Shown here one piece after another: positions 19,313-29,301 of a stretch of DNA of 64,000 nucleotides (position 1 is the first letter of the stretch; each line of letters opens with the position of its first letter). The DNA is from Sneathiella chinensis (lineage in GTDB: Bacteria; Pseudomonadota; Alphaproteobacteria; Sneathiellales; Sneathiellaceae): positions 434,001 through 498,000 of the forward strand of contig NZ_VNWN01000006.1 in NCBI RefSeq assembly GCF_012720115.1, given 5' to 3'. The notes beneath the pieces were generated by a model. It was given only the letters and a program-made list of their open reading frames with translations. It ran no database searches and was not told where the DNA came from. The position numbers were made by a program, and so were the translations under genes.

Positions 19313-20451
19313 TCCGGCAACCTCACTGTGGTGATGGCCTGTGCGGCGATGCCTTCCCGGCGGCCGGTAAAGCCCAGCTTTTCCGTGGTGGTGCCCTTGA
19401 CCGAGACCCGTGACGGGTCCAGCCCGACAATCTCGCCGATGCGCTGTCTCATGGCCTCCCGATGGGGGCCGATTTTCGGGGCCTCGCACATGATTGTCAG
19501 GTCAATATTGGCTATCCGGCCGCCCCGTTCGGTGACAAGGCTGGCCGCATGGGCCAGAAACCGGTCAGACGAAGCCCCTTTCCACTGATCATCGCTTGGC
19601 GGAAAGTGGGTGCCGATATCCCCTTCACCGATCGCCCCAAGGATGGCGTCGGTAATGGCATGCAGGGCCACATCCGCATCCGAATGGCCTTTCAAGCCGC
19701 GTTCATACGGGATTTGAACGCCGCCAAGCCACATGTCCCGGTCATCGGCAAAGGCATGAACGTCAAAGCCAAGGCCGGTTCGAATATCCGTCAGTTCCTG
19801 TGAGGTAATAATCTTCACATCCTCCCGGGTGGTGATTTTCGTGTTGCCCGCTTCGCCCGCAATCCACTGCACCGGGATACCGGCCAATTCGGCAAGGGCG
19901 ATATCGTCGGTTACCGGCCTGCCCCGGAAACGCTCATGCGCCTCCATGATCGGGCCATAGCGGAAACATTGCGGTGTCTGGGCCGCAACCACGCTGTCCC
20001 GATCCACTGTGCCGGTAATCCGGTCCCCGTCAACGGATTTGAGGGTATCGACCATGGGCTGCGCTGGCAGAACAGCCGTGTGATCCTTCAGCGCAGCAAG
20101 GCACCGGTTGATCAGGTCCGGCGTGAAAAAGGGGCGGGCCGCATCGTGAATGAGAACCTGATCCGGTGCCAGCGGGGCAAGGGCTTCAAGGCCGTTTCGC
20201 ACGCTGTCCTGCCGGGTGTCGCCGCCGGGGGCAAAGGGCAGAAGGTCCAGCCCCGCGACGGCTTCCTTGTATAAATCCTCGTCCCGGGGGTTGATCACCA
20301 CCAGAACATGGTCGATGCCGTCCGCGTCCAGAAACCCGCGAACGGTTCGGCGCAGCACCGTTTCCCCGGACATTTCAAGATATTGCTTCGGAAAGTCCAG
20401 ACCGGTCCGGGTGCCGCTGCCTGCGGCCATGATAAGGGCTATGGTTGTCAT
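19309..20451 (-). CDS. ispDF: Bifunctional IspD/IspF isoprenoid enzyme
   Basis: A 380-residue fusion of two enzymes of the MEP pathway. The N-terminal half is 2-C-methyl-D-erythritol 4-phosphate cytidylyltransferase (ALIMAAGSGTRTGLDFPKQYL, later VLIHDAARPF and DTLKSV). The C-terminal half from about residue 222 is 2-C-methyl-D-erythritol 2,4-cyclodiphosphate synthase (RTGLGFDVHAF, the metal-binding DVH, then LKGHSDADVALHAITDAILGA). The fusion is common in Alphaproteobacteria. ATG 20451 starts at the canonical point of IspD; a GGAGG lies about 17 bases upstream, a loose fit, and a TTG at 20487 would add 12 residues. It heads the ispDF-pgpA-cinA unit and is divergent from dusB. Confidence 0.94.
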   Translation of the reverse strand: MTTIALIMAAGSGTRTGLDFPKQYLEMSGETVLRRTVRGFLDADGIDHVLVVINPRDEDLYKEAVAGLDLLPFAPGGDTRQDSVRNGLEALAPLAPDQVLIHDAARPFFTPDLINRCLAALKDHTAVLPAQPMVDTLKSVDGDRITGTVDRDSVVAAQTPQCFRYGPIMEAHERFRGRPVTDDIALAELAGIPVQWIAGEAGNTKITTREDVKIITSQELTDIRTGLGFDVHAFADDRDMWLGGVQIPYERGLKGHSDADVALHAITDAILGAIGEGDIGTHFPPSDDQWKGASSDRFLAHAASLVTERGGRIANIDLTIMCEAPKIGPHREAMRQRIGEIVGLDPSRVSVKGTTTEKLGFTGRREGIAAQAITTVRLPE

Positions 20452-20581
20452 GGGCGTGACATTAGAAGCGTCCTCCCCGCCGATCAACTAAAATGACATG
20501 ACCGGCAGGAAACGGGTTGCTCACGGTTTAAACTCCTCTTATATTGCACAAAAGTTAGTCACATGGAATTCTGCACAATAA

Positions 20582-21568
20582 ATGACCATTCAGATCGGCA
20601 CTATCCCTCTTAAAATGCCTGTTCTTCTGGCGCCCATGGCGGGCATCACCGATTTACCCTTTCGGCGGATCGTGTCCCGGTTCGGGGCCGGGCTGGTCTT
20701 TACGGAAATGGTGGCCAGCAAGGCCATGGTGGCGGAAACCCGCCGATCCTTGCGCATTATCAAGGCCGATAAGGGCGATATGCCGGTGGCTGTCCAGTTG
20801 GCGGGCTGCGACCCCGAGATCATGGCCGACGCCGCCCGTATCAACGAGGAGATGGGCGCGGAAATCATTGATATCAACATGGGCTGCCCGGTCAAGAAGG
20901 TGACCTCGGGCATGGCGGGGTCATCCCTCATGCGGGATCTGGATCATGCGGGTAAAATCCTACGGGCGACCGCCGGGGCGGTGAATATTCCTGTGACCCT
21001 GAAAATGCGGACCGGTTGGGATGATGACAGCCGCAACGCCCCCGAACTTGCCCGCATCGCCGAGGATGCCGGGATCAGGATGCTGACGGTTCATGGCCGC
21101 ACCCGCTGCCAGTTTTTCAAGGGCCGGGCAGACTGGTCCTTCATTCGCGAGGTCAAGAAGGCCGTCTCCCTGCCGGTTATCGCCAACGGGGATATCCAGA
21201 CCCTTGAGGACGCCCGAGCTGCCCTTGATCAATCCGGGGCGGATGGCGTGATGGTGGGGCGGGGCGCCTATGGCCGCCCGTGGTTCGTCTCGCAGGTCGC
21301 CGCCTATCTTGAGCTCGGAGAAGAACGGCCCGATCCCACCTTCACCGAACAGAAGGACATTGTTCTGGAACATTACCGGGGCCTGATCGATCTGTATGGC
21401 GAACGGGTCGGAACCCGGGTCGCCCGCAAGCATCTGGGTTGGTATTCCGAACGCCTGCCAGAGGGCGAGGCCTTTCGCGCCCGTGTGATCCGCATGGATG
21501 ACTGGCGGCAGGTGGTAGAGGAAATCCACGCCTTTTATGATGGCCTTTCCGGTCAGGAGGCGGCGTAG
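20582..21568 (+). CDS. dusB: tRNA-dihydrouridine synthase B (NifR3 family)
   Basis: A 328-residue FMN enzyme that reduces uridines in the tRNA D-loop. It is a TIM barrel with [15 protein letters not shown] at the start, the catalytic Cys motif [19 protein letters not shown], the FMN-binding [10 protein letters not shown] and VHGRTR, and the phosphate-binding IANGDI and [13 protein letters not shown]. The C-terminal helical domain has RKHLGWYSE, typical of DusB. Its position directly before ntrB (historic name nifR3) is conserved in Alphaproteobacteria. Only one base separates its stop from the ntrB start, so the genes are surely co-transcribed. Confidence 0.95.
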   Translation: MTIQIGTIPLKMPVLLAPMAGITDLPFRRIVSRFGAGLVFTEMVASKAMVAETRRSLRIIKADKGDMPVAVQLAGCDPEIMADAARINEEMGAEIIDINMGCPVKKVTSGMAGSSLMRDLDHAGKILRATAGAVNIPVTLKMRTGWDDDSRNAPELARIAEDAGIRMLTVHGRTRCQFFKGRADWSFIREVKKAVSLPVIANGDIQTLEDARAALDQSGADGVMVGRGAYGRPWFVSQVAAYLELGEERPDPTFTEQKDIVLEHYRGLIDLYGERVGTRVARKHLGWYSERLPEGEAFRARVIRMDDWRQVVEEIHAFYDGLSGQEAA

Positions 21569-21569
21569 G

Positions 21570-22706
21570 ATGTCCGTCGCGAACGATCTATCGGCCCCCC
21601 GTGACAAGCCCCAAAACGACCGGGCAAACACGGATGTCAACCCTTACGCCATTCTGGCGGCCATTCCCGATCCCATCATCGTGGTCGATCAGGACGGCTA
21701 TATCCCTTACGCTAACCCGGCGGGGGAGGAATTTTTCAGCACCTCCATCAATATCCTGAAGAAAACCAAGGTGGACCAACTGGTCCCGTTTGGCAGCCCG
21801 CTTCTAACCCTGATCGAACAGGTCAGGACCAGCAACGACCGGGTATCGGAATATGCTGTCGATCTTGGTACGCCCCGAACCGGCACGAAAAACGTAAACA
21901 TTCAGGTTTCCTCGCTGTTTACTGACGGGCAGGTGGTCGTTCATATCGAGGAGCGGACCATCGCCTCCAAGATGGACCGGCAATTGACCCATCGGGGCGC
22001 CGCCCGGTCGGTAACCGCCATGGCGGCCATGCTGGCCCACGAGGTTAAAAACCCTTTGTCCGGTATCCGCGGATCGGCCCAGTTGCTGGAAATGAACGCA
22101 TCAGACAGCGACCGTGCCCTGACCCGGTTGATCTGTGATGAAACGGATCGCATTTGCGCCATTGTCGACCGGATGGAGGCCTTTTCCGATGATCGCCCCA
22201 TCGAGCGGAACGCCGTCAATATCCACGAGGTTCTGGAGCATGTGCGCATGGTCTCCCATGCCGGATTTGCCCGCAAGGTGACCTTCAGGGAACAGTATGA
22301 CCCGTCCTTGCCTTTTGTGTATGGCAACCGCGACCAGCTTGTTCAGGTCTTGTTGAACCTGATCAAGAATGCCGCTGAATCCGTCCCCGATGAAGGGGGC
22401 GAAATTACCCTGACCACGGCCTATCGTCCCGGCGTCCGGCTGGCGGTTCCCGGCAGCAAGGATCGGGTGCGGTTGCCGCTTGAGGTGGGCATTCACGATA
22501 ACGGGCCGGGGATTTCCGATGAACTTCTGCCCCATATCTTTGATCCGTTTGTGACCACCAAAACCGGGGGAAGCGGGCTTGGCCTGGCGCTTGTCGCCAA
22601 GATCGTCGGCGATCACGGCGGCATCATCGAATATGACAATTCCACCGAGGGCGGACATTTCCTTATTCGCCTGCCGGTCTTCAAGGTTCCCAAAAAGAAA
22701 GCATGA
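21570..22706 (+). CDS. ntrB: Nitrogen regulation sensor histidine kinase NtrB
   Basis: A 378-residue soluble histidine kinase/phosphatase for NtrC, normally controlled by PII proteins. A PAS domain (about 30-130) is followed by a HisKA domain with the phospho-His in [20 protein letters not shown] and a HATPase_c domain with N box ([12 protein letters not shown]), G1 box (DNGPGI), F box and G2 box (GGSGLGLAL). ATG 21570 has the strong site CAGGAGG upstream within the dusB tail. The stop overlaps the ntrC start by four bases, a sign of coupled translation. No transmembrane segment is present. Confidence 0.94.
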   Translation: MSVANDLSAPRDKPQNDRANTDVNPYAILAAIPDPIIVVDQDGYIPYANPAGEEFFSTSINILKKTKVDQLVPFGSPLLTLIEQVRTSNDRVSEYAVDLGTPRTGTKNVNIQVSSLFTDGQVVVHIEERTIASKMDRQLTHRGAARSVTAMAAMLAHEVKNPLSGIRGSAQLLEMNASDSDRALTRLICDETDRICAIVDRMEAFSDDRPIERNAVNIHEVLEHVRMVSHAGFARKVTFREQYDPSLPFVYGNRDQLVQVLLNLIKNAAESVPDEGGEITLTTAYRPGVRLAVPGSKDRVRLPLEVGIHDNGPGISDELLPHIFDPFVTTKTGGSGLGLALVAKIVGDHGGIIEYDNSTEGGHFLIRLPVFKVPKKKA

Positions 22707-24154
22707 CAATGGCAGCCACAATTCTTGTAGCAGACGACGACAAGGGCATTCGCACCGTTCTAGAGCAAGCCTTGTCCCGTGCCGATTATGTGGTTCGATC
22801 GACCGGCAACGCGGCCACCCTCTATAACTGGGTGCTGGAAGGGGCAGGGGATCTGGTGCTGACCGATGTGGTGATGCCGGACGAAAACGGCCTCGACCTG
22901 CTTCCCAGAATAAAGAAAATCCGCCCGGAACTGCCCATTATCGTCATGAGCGCGCAAAACACCCTTCTAACGGCCATCAAGGCGACGGAACGGGGCGCTT
23001 ACGATTATCTGCCGAAACCCTTTGACCTGAAGGAACTTCTGCAGGTGGTGGAACGGGCTCTGTCCAAGCCAAAGCAGGCCTCCAGATCGCCTCGCGAGGA
23101 CGGCGACGATGAAGACAGCAAGATCCCGCTGATCGGCCGGTCGCCTGCCATGCAGGAAATTTACCGTGTGCTGGCCCGCCTGATGGGCACCGACCTTACC
23201 GTGATGATCACCGGTGAAAGCGGCACCGGCAAGGAGCTGGTGGCGCGGGCGCTGCATGAATATGGCAAGCGCAAGAACGGCCCGTTTGTGCCGATCAATA
23301 TGGCTGCCATCCCGAAGGAACTGATTGAATCAGAACTGTTCGGCCACGAAAAAGGCGCCTTTACCGGAGCCGACAGCCGGGCCATTGGCCGTTTCGAGCA
23401 GGCTCAGGGCGGCACCCTGTTCCTGGACGAGATCGGGGACATGCCGCTTGAGGCGCAAACCAGGCTGTTGCGGGTTCTGCAGCAGGGGGAATATACCACC
23501 GTCGGTGGCCGCACCCCCATCAAGACCGATGTGCGGATTATTGCCGCCACAAACCGCGATCTGCGCCAGTTTGTCCGTCAGGGCTTGTTTCGCGAGGACC
23601 TGTTCTATCGCCTGAATGTGGTGCCCCTGCGCCTGCCGCCCCTGCGCGAGCGGACCGAGGATATCCCCGATCTTGTCCGGCATTTTCTGGATCTGGCGCA
23701 GGATGAGGGTCTGCCTGTCAAAAGCATCGATCAGGAAGCCCTTGAGGCACTGAAAAAGCACAAATGGCCGGGCAATGTGCGGGAACTGGAAAATCTGGTA
23801 CAGCGTATGGTCGCCCTCTATTCCGAAGAGGTCATCGATGCCGCCATGGTCGCGCAGGAATTGCAGCCCGGCGAAGCCTCACCCCCCTCCGAGGCCCCGG
23901 CAGATGATGAAAGTCTGGGCGAGGCGGTAGAGCGCCATATCGCCAAGTATTTTGCGGCCCATCCCGGCAGCCTGCCACCATCGGGCCTGTATGAACGGAT
24001 CCTGCGGGAAATTGAACGCCCACTGATCATACAGTCCCTTGAGGCAACCAACGGAAACCAGATCCGGTCTGCCGAATTGCTGGGCTTGAACCGGAATACC
24101 CTCCGTAAAAAAATCCGCGAGCTTGATATTCAGGTGGTTCGTGGCGTAAAGTGA
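22703..24154 (+). CDS. ntrC: Nitrogen regulation response regulator NtrC
   Basis: A 483-residue sigma-54 activator. The receiver domain has the acidic pair DDD near residue 11 and the phospho-acceptor Asp near 55 (LVLTDVVMP). The AAA+ domain has Walker A GESGTGKE, the sigma-54 contact motif GAFTGA, Walker [14 protein letters not shown] and the arginine-finger region. A Fis-type helix-turn-helix closes the protein ([20 protein letters not shown]). In the family it turns on nitrogen-assimilation genes when phosphorylated by NtrB. The gene overlaps ntrB and is followed by a gap of about 100 bp before ntrY, where a separate promoter could lie. Confidence 0.95.
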   Translation: MTMAATILVADDDKGIRTVLEQALSRADYVVRSTGNAATLYNWVLEGAGDLVLTDVVMPDENGLDLLPRIKKIRPELPIIVMSAQNTLLTAIKATERGAYDYLPKPFDLKELLQVVERALSKPKQASRSPREDGDDEDSKIPLIGRSPAMQEIYRVLARLMGTDLTVMITGESGTGKELVARALHEYGKRKNGPFVPINMAAIPKELIESELFGHEKGAFTGADSRAIGRFEQAQGGTLFLDEIGDMPLEAQTRLLRVLQQGEYTTVGGRTPIKTDVRIIAATNRDLRQFVRQGLFREDLFYRLNVVPLRLPPLRERTEDIPDLVRHFLDLAQDEGLPVKSIDQEALEALKKHKWPGNVRELENLVQRMVALYSEEVIDAAMVAQELQPGEASPPSEAPADDESLGEAVERHIAKYFAAHPGSLPPSGLYERILREIERPLIIQSLEATNGNQIRSAELLGLNRNTLRKKIRELDIQVVRGVK

Positions 24155-24258
24155 TGCTTAATTACAACATTGTGGTATTTTGAGCGTTATCAGATCGCCT
24201 TGGGGGCCAATATCTTAGACCTGTCACATCCGATTAAAACGACATCCGGGGGGACGTT

Positions 24259-26469
24259 GTGACCGACATGCGGCAAACCGCGCCGAAATCTGCCTTCTCG
24301 ATCACTCGCTGGTCGAGAAAGATCGGTATCGGGCCAAAAACCTCGTTCGTTGTGGCATTGCTGGCCATTGCCAGCGGCATCGCCACCTATGGCTCCTTGA
24401 CCGGGGATGACCCGTTTGTCACCCGCCGTCTGCTGGTGGTGGACCTTGTCATTCTTGTGATCCTGACCCTGATTATCTGCCATCGCCTGATCCGCATGTG
24501 GCGGAAAAAGAAGATTGGCGAAGGCAGCATCATGCACCGCCGGGTGGTCAAGCTGTTCTCGCTGATTGCTGTGGCGCCGGCCATTATGGTGGCGGTCTTT
24601 TCGGCCCTGTTCTTCAACATCTATTTCCAGAAGCATTTCTCTGATCCGGTGAACACCGCCGTTTCGGAAAGTCTGGTGGTGGCCGATTCCTATATCAAGG
24701 AGCATATCAACAACATTCAGGCCGACGTTCTGGCCATGGCGGCGGACATCAACCGGGTTCCGCTGCAGGTGCTGCAGAACCGCCCGCAGTTCGACCAGTT
24801 CCTGTCCGATCAGGTGGCGGCCCGAAACCTCAGCGAAGCCGTGGTTCTGGACAGTTCGCAGCGGGTGATTGCCCGCTCCAACCTCAGCTTTGTGCTGGAT
24901 TTTGACCGCCTGCCACCCGCCATGATCGGCGAGGCCGCGCTGAACGATGTGGTCATTTCAACCAATGAATCTGACGACCGGGTCCGGGCCCTTGTGCGGC
25001 TGGACCGGCTGTTTGACGGGTATCTTTATGTGGGCCGCTATATTGAACCGCGAGTTCTGGAGCATCTGGAACGGACCCGCAAGGCCCACGCGGAATATCA
25101 GGACCTGAAAGAGCAGGGGCTGGGCATCCAGATCCAGTTTGCGGCCATCTTCATCCTTGTGTCCCTGATGGTGGTGCTGGCGGCGGTCTGGTTTGGCCTT
25201 GCCATTTCCTCCCGTCTGGTGGCACCGATTGAGGGGTTGGTCAACGCGGCGGAACGCATTCGCGACGGTGACCTGAAGGTCAAGGTCGATGAAAGTCAGG
25301 CCTATGACGAAATGGGCACCCTGACGCGGGCGTTCAACCAGATGACCGGTGAATTGGAAGCCCAGCAACAGGAACTGGTCAAGACCAACCGCCAGCTTGA
25401 TGAGCGCCGCCGCTTCACGGAAACGGTTCTCTCCGGCGTGACAGCAGGGGTGATCGGTCTGGACAGGGACGGTATTGTGACCCTGCCAAACCGGACGGCA
25501 TCGAAACTTCTGGAACGGCCGGAACATGAACTGACCGGCCAAAAACTTGAAGATACGTTTCCGCAATTTTCGGAAATTTTCCAAGAGGTTAGGGAGCGCC
25601 CCTACCGGATTGCACAAAGTCAAATTCACCTGAATACCGCCGCGACGGTTCGCCATCTTCTGGTCCGTGTGGCGGCGGAAATCTCCGAGGAAGGGGTGCA
25701 GGGCTACGTGGTGACCATGGACGAAATCACCGAACTGGTCTCGGCCCAACGCATGGCCGCGTGGGGTGATATTGCCCGCCGGATCGCCCATGAAATCAAG
25801 AACCCGCTGACCCCGATCCAGCTTTCTGCGGAACGGATCAAGCGGAAATATGGCAAGGAAATCACCTCCGATATCGATACCTTCCACAAATGTACGGATA
25901 CCATTATCCGGCAGGTGGGCGACATCGGCCAGATGGTGGACGAATTTTCCTCCTTTGCCCGGATGCCCGCGCCCGACTTCAAGGCAGAGGTTCCGTCCTC
26001 GCTTCTGGAAGAGGCGGTTTTCCTGCAAAAGGTGGCCCATCCTGAAATTGAGTATGTGATCGAGGAGCCGCTGAGCCGGGCCGTCTGCCAGATTGATGCG
26101 CCGCAGGTTAACCGTGTTTTTACCAATCTGCTGCAAAACAGCGCCGATGCCATTCAGGGCCGGGAAGGCGATCCCGCCGCCCTTGCGCCCGGAAAGATCA
26201 TCGTGCGGGCGACAACAGTCAAGGACCAACTGGTCATCGAGGTGGTGGACAATGGCCGTGGCCTGCCCACGGAAGACCGCAACCGCCTGACGGAACCCTA
26301 TGTGACGCATCGGGAAAAAGGCACGGGGCTGGGTCTGGCCATCGTCAACAAGATCATGGAAGAACATGGCGGCACGCTCGCCCTGTTCGATGTCGAGGAG
26401 GGGACCGGCGCCCGGGCGCAGGTCTCGTTCGTAACTTTGGACAACAACTTGGAAACTGGGGTGGGGTAA
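24259..26469 (+). CDS. ntrY: Membrane sensor histidine kinase NtrY
   Basis: A 736-residue kinase. Three hydrophobic segments lie near the N-terminus (about 35-115), followed by a periplasmic sensor region to about 290 and another membrane helix (IFILVSLMVVLAAVWFGLAI). Then come a HAMP domain, a PAS domain (TETVLSGVTAGVIGLDRDG), HisKA with the His in RIAHEIKNPLTPIQLSAERI and a HATPase_c domain (DNGRGL, GTGLGLAI). In the family it senses nitrogen or redox state and phosphorylates NtrX. GTG 24259 follows GGGGGGAC by a short spacing; an ATG at 24268 is the alternative. Three bases separate it from ntrX. Confidence 0.94.
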   Translation: MTDMRQTAPKSAFSITRWSRKIGIGPKTSFVVALLAIASGIATYGSLTGDDPFVTRRLLVVDLVILVILTLIICHRLIRMWRKKKIGEGSIMHRRVVKLFSLIAVAPAIMVAVFSALFFNIYFQKHFSDPVNTAVSESLVVADSYIKEHINNIQADVLAMAADINRVPLQVLQNRPQFDQFLSDQVAARNLSEAVVLDSSQRVIARSNLSFVLDFDRLPPAMIGEAALNDVVISTNESDDRVRALVRLDRLFDGYLYVGRYIEPRVLEHLERTRKAHAEYQDLKEQGLGIQIQFAAIFILVSLMVVLAAVWFGLAISSRLVAPIEGLVNAAERIRDGDLKVKVDESQAYDEMGTLTRAFNQMTGELEAQQQELVKTNRQLDERRRFTETVLSGVTAGVIGLDRDGIVTLPNRTASKLLERPEHELTGQKLEDTFPQFSEIFQEVRERPYRIAQSQIHLNTAATVRHLLVRVAAEISEEGVQGYVVTMDEITELVSAQRMAAWGDIARRIAHEIKNPLTPIQLSAERIKRKYGKEITSDIDTFHKCTDTIIRQVGDIGQMVDEFSSFARMPAPDFKAEVPSSLLEEAVFLQKVAHPEIEYVIEEPLSRAVCQIDAPQVNRVFTNLLQNSADAIQGREGDPAALAPGKIIVRATTVKDQLVIEVVDNGRGLPTEDRNRLTEPYVTHREKGTGLGLAIVNKIMEEHGGTLALFDVEEGTGARAQVSFVTLDNNLETGVG

Positions 26470-26472
26470 GCC

Positions 26473-27879
26473 ATGTCTGCGGACATTCTGATAGTGGATG
26501 ACGAAGCCGATATCCGGGACCTGATTGCAGGGGTTCTGGAAGATGAAGGCTATGAAACACGCGAGGCCGCCAACAGCGACGAATGCCTTGCCGCCGTTTC
26601 GAACCGCTGCCCGAACCTGATCGTCCTGGACATCTGGTTACGGGGCAGTCGTCTGGACGGCATCGAGATTTTGCAGGAAATCAAGAAAATCGCGCCAACC
26701 GTGCCGGTGATCATGATTTCCGGCCACGGGAATATTGAGACCGCGGTCAACACGATCAAGCTGGGCGCCTATGATTTCATCGAGAAACCCTTCAAGGCGG
26801 ATCGCCTGATGCAGGTGGTGGAACGGGCGTTGGAGGCAGACCGCCTGAAACGGGAAAACCATGAACTGCGCACCAAGGGCGGAGAGGTGACCAGCGAACT
26901 GGTCTACCGGTCCAATGCCATGCAGCAACTGGAACAGGCCATCATGCGGGTGGCCCCCACCAACAGCCGGGTCATGATCACCGGGCCGTCCGGGTCCGGC
27001 AAGGAAATCGTCGCCCGGATGATCCACGCCCATTCCCACCGCGCCAACGGCCCGTTTGTGGTGCTGAACGCGGCGACCATGGCGCCCGATCTTCTGGAAA
27101 TCCAGCTTTTCGGGGTCGAGGAAGGGCGCATGATCTCCAACAAGGGTAACCGGCGCGGCCTTTTGGAACAGGCCCATGGCGGCACCATCTTTCTGGATGA
27201 AGTGGTGGACATGCCGCTGGAAACACAGGGGAAAATCCTGCGGGTTCTGGTTGATCAGTCGTTCCAGCGGGTCGGCGGCAGCGAAAAGGTCAAGGTGGAT
27301 GTGCGCGTCACCTCGTCCTCCAGCCACGATCTGCAGGCGGCCATGGAAAGCGGGCGCCTGCGCGAGGATCTTTTCCACCGCTTGAGTGTGGTGCCGCTGT
27401 CCGTACCGCCGCTGAAAGATCGGCCCGAGGATATTGCGCCCCTTGCCCGGTTTTTCATTGAAAGGTTCGCCAAAAGCACGGGCCTCTCCGTCCGCAAGAT
27501 AACCGAGGATGCCATCGCCACGCTTCAGGCCTCGATGTGGCCGGGCAACGTGCGGCAACTGAAAAACGTTATCGAACAGATCATGATTCTGGCGACCGGG
27601 GATCGGGATGCGCCCATCACGGCGGACATGATCCCGTCCGAGGCCAGCCTTGCCAGTTCCGTTCTGACCGGCAAGAAGGATCAGACAGAAATCATGGCCC
27701 TTCCACTGCGGGAGGCGCGAGAAAGATTTGAAAAGGAGTATCTGGAGGCGCAGGTTAACCGTTTTGGTGGTAATATCTCCAGAACAGCCTCTTTTGTGGG
27801 GATGGAACGGTCAGCCTTGCACCGAAAACTTAAATCTCTTGGCGTTCACAATGGAGAACGTGCTAAAGAGCAGGGCTGA
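26473..27879 (+). CDS. ntrX: Response regulator NtrX
   Basis: A 468-residue NtrC-family regulator partnered with NtrY. It has a receiver with acidic DDEAD and phospho-acceptor Asp (LIVLDIWLRG, with the RGSRLDGIEIL insertion typical of NtrX), an AAA+ domain with Walker A GPSGSGKE and Walker B GGTIFLDEVVDMP, and a Fis-type HTH at the end (GNISRTASFVGMERSALHRKL). The GAFTGA loop that binds sigma-54 is absent; the place reads GRMISNKGN. This loss is usual in alphaproteobacterial NtrX, which can act with sigma-70 promoters. It is involved in nitrogen, envelope and respiration control in relatives. Confidence 0.94.
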   Translation: MSADILIVDDEADIRDLIAGVLEDEGYETREAANSDECLAAVSNRCPNLIVLDIWLRGSRLDGIEILQEIKKIAPTVPVIMISGHGNIETAVNTIKLGAYDFIEKPFKADRLMQVVERALEADRLKRENHELRTKGGEVTSELVYRSNAMQQLEQAIMRVAPTNSRVMITGPSGSGKEIVARMIHAHSHRANGPFVVLNAATMAPDLLEIQLFGVEEGRMISNKGNRRGLLEQAHGGTIFLDEVVDMPLETQGKILRVLVDQSFQRVGGSEKVKVDVRVTSSSSHDLQAAMESGRLREDLFHRLSVVPLSVPPLKDRPEDIAPLARFFIERFAKSTGLSVRKITEDAIATLQASMWPGNVRQLKNVIEQIMILATGDRDAPITADMIPSEASLASSVLTGKKDQTEIMALPLREARERFEKEYLEAQVNRFGGNISRTASFVGMERSALHRKLKSLGVHNGERAKEQG

Positions 27880-27920
27880 AACAACGTCCAGACAAACCGG
27901 GGTGGGGGCCCCTGACAACG

Positions 27921-29297
27921 ATGAAAGTAATTGTTTGCGGAGCCGGGCAGGTTGGATCGAACATCGCGCGTCAATTGGCCCGCGAGAACAATGATGTAAC
28001 CATCATTGACAACAATGCCGATCTGGTTCGGAAAATCGGTGAGGAACTTGACGTTCAGGCCATGGTTGGCCACGCCTCTCACCCGGAAGTCCTTGAGGCT
28101 GCGGGCGCAGGTGATGCCGACATGCTGATTGCCGTCACCTATAGTGACGAGGTCAACATGGTTGCCTGTCAGGTGGCCCATTCCCTGTTCGACTTGCCGA
28201 AAAAGGTGGCCCGTATCCGGGCACAGCAATATCTGTCCCCCCTCTGGGCCGATCTCTACAGCCGGGAAAACCTGCCGATTGACGTGATCATCTCCCCGGA
28301 AGTGGAGGTGGCGCAGGCAATCTCCCGCCGCCTGAAAGTGCCGGGGGCGTTTGATACGGTGTCCTTTGCCAATGGCAAGGTTCAGGTCATCGGTGTGCGG
28401 CTGGATGAAAGCTGCCCGATCGTCAATACGGCCCTGCGGCAGTTGACTGAACTGTTCCCCAACCTGAATATCTTTGTGGTCGGCATCTATCGCAACGGCA
28501 AGATGATTGTACCAAGCGGCGACGACCAGATGTATCCGGGGGACGAGGTCTATTTCGCCGCCGATGCCAGTCACGTGGCCCGCGCCATGCCGCTGTTCGG
28601 TCACGAGGAACAGGAAGCACGCAGCATCATCATTGTCGGCGGGGGCAATATTGGCCTGCATCTGGCAAAATCGATCGAGGAGGAGATGAAGAATGTCTCC
28701 CTCAAGATGATCGAGTGGAACCGGGAGCGGGCCGAGTTCATCTCGGAACAACTGGACGGCACCGTTGTGCTTCACGGTGATGCCCTTGACCCTGAAATCC
28801 TGAACGAGGCCAACGTCAACCGGGCCGAGACAATCGTGGCCCTGACCAATGATGACGAGGTCAACATCCTGTCCTCGCTGCTGGCCAAGGGGCTTGGCAG
28901 TGAAACCGCCATCACGCTGATCAACAACCCGGTCTTTTCCGGCCTGATGACATCGCTTGGCGTGGATGTGGTGGTTGATCCGCGGGCGACCACGGTATCG
29001 GAAATCCTCCGCCATGTGCGCCGGGGCCGTATTCGCGGCCTGCATTCCTTCAAGGACGGCGCCGCCGAAGTGGTGGAAGGCGAGGCCCTTGAAACCTCCA
29101 AGCTGGTAGGCAAGCCGCTGAAGGATGTGCGCATGCCAAAAGGCACCATCATCGGGGCCATCCTGCGGGACGACAAGGTTCTTATTCCCCGCGGCGACAC
29201 CATCATTTCCCCCAATGACCGGGTTGTGATCTTCGCGCTCAGCAATGCCGTGCGCAAGGTCGAGGAAATGTTCTCCGTCAGCCTGGAATTCTTCTGA
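27921..29297 (+). CDS. trkA: Trk potassium uptake regulator TrkA
   Basis: A 458-residue cytoplasmic peripheral protein that gates TrkH. It is a tandem of two RCK/TrkA units, each with an N-terminal Rossmann domain (MKVIVCGAGQVGSNIARQLA and, near residue 234, SIIIVGGGNIGLHLAKSI) and a TrkA-C domain (VIGVRLDESCPIV and LVGKPLKDVRMP). The glycine-rich motifs bind NAD(H) or ATP in the family. It lies 41 bp after ntrX and 4 bp before trkH, so it is in the same transcription unit; the ntrX-trkA order is widespread in Alphaproteobacteria. Confidence 0.95.
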   Translation: MKVIVCGAGQVGSNIARQLARENNDVTIIDNNADLVRKIGEELDVQAMVGHASHPEVLEAAGAGDADMLIAVTYSDEVNMVACQVAHSLFDLPKKVARIRAQQYLSPLWADLYSRENLPIDVIISPEVEVAQAISRRLKVPGAFDTVSFANGKVQVIGVRLDESCPIVNTALRQLTELFPNLNIFVVGIYRNGKMIVPSGDDQMYPGDEVYFAADASHVARAMPLFGHEEQEARSIIIVGGGNIGLHLAKSIEEEMKNVSLKMIEWNRERAEFISEQLDGTVVLHGDALDPEILNEANVNRAETIVALTNDDEVNILSSLLAKGLGSETAITLINNPVFSGLMTSLGVDVVVDPRATTVSEILRHVRRGRIRGLHSFKDGAAEVVEGEALETSKLVGKPLKDVRMPKGTIIGAILRDDKVLIPRGDTIISPNDRVVIFALSNAVRKVEEMFSVSLEFF

Positions 29298-29301
29298 TCC
29301 C

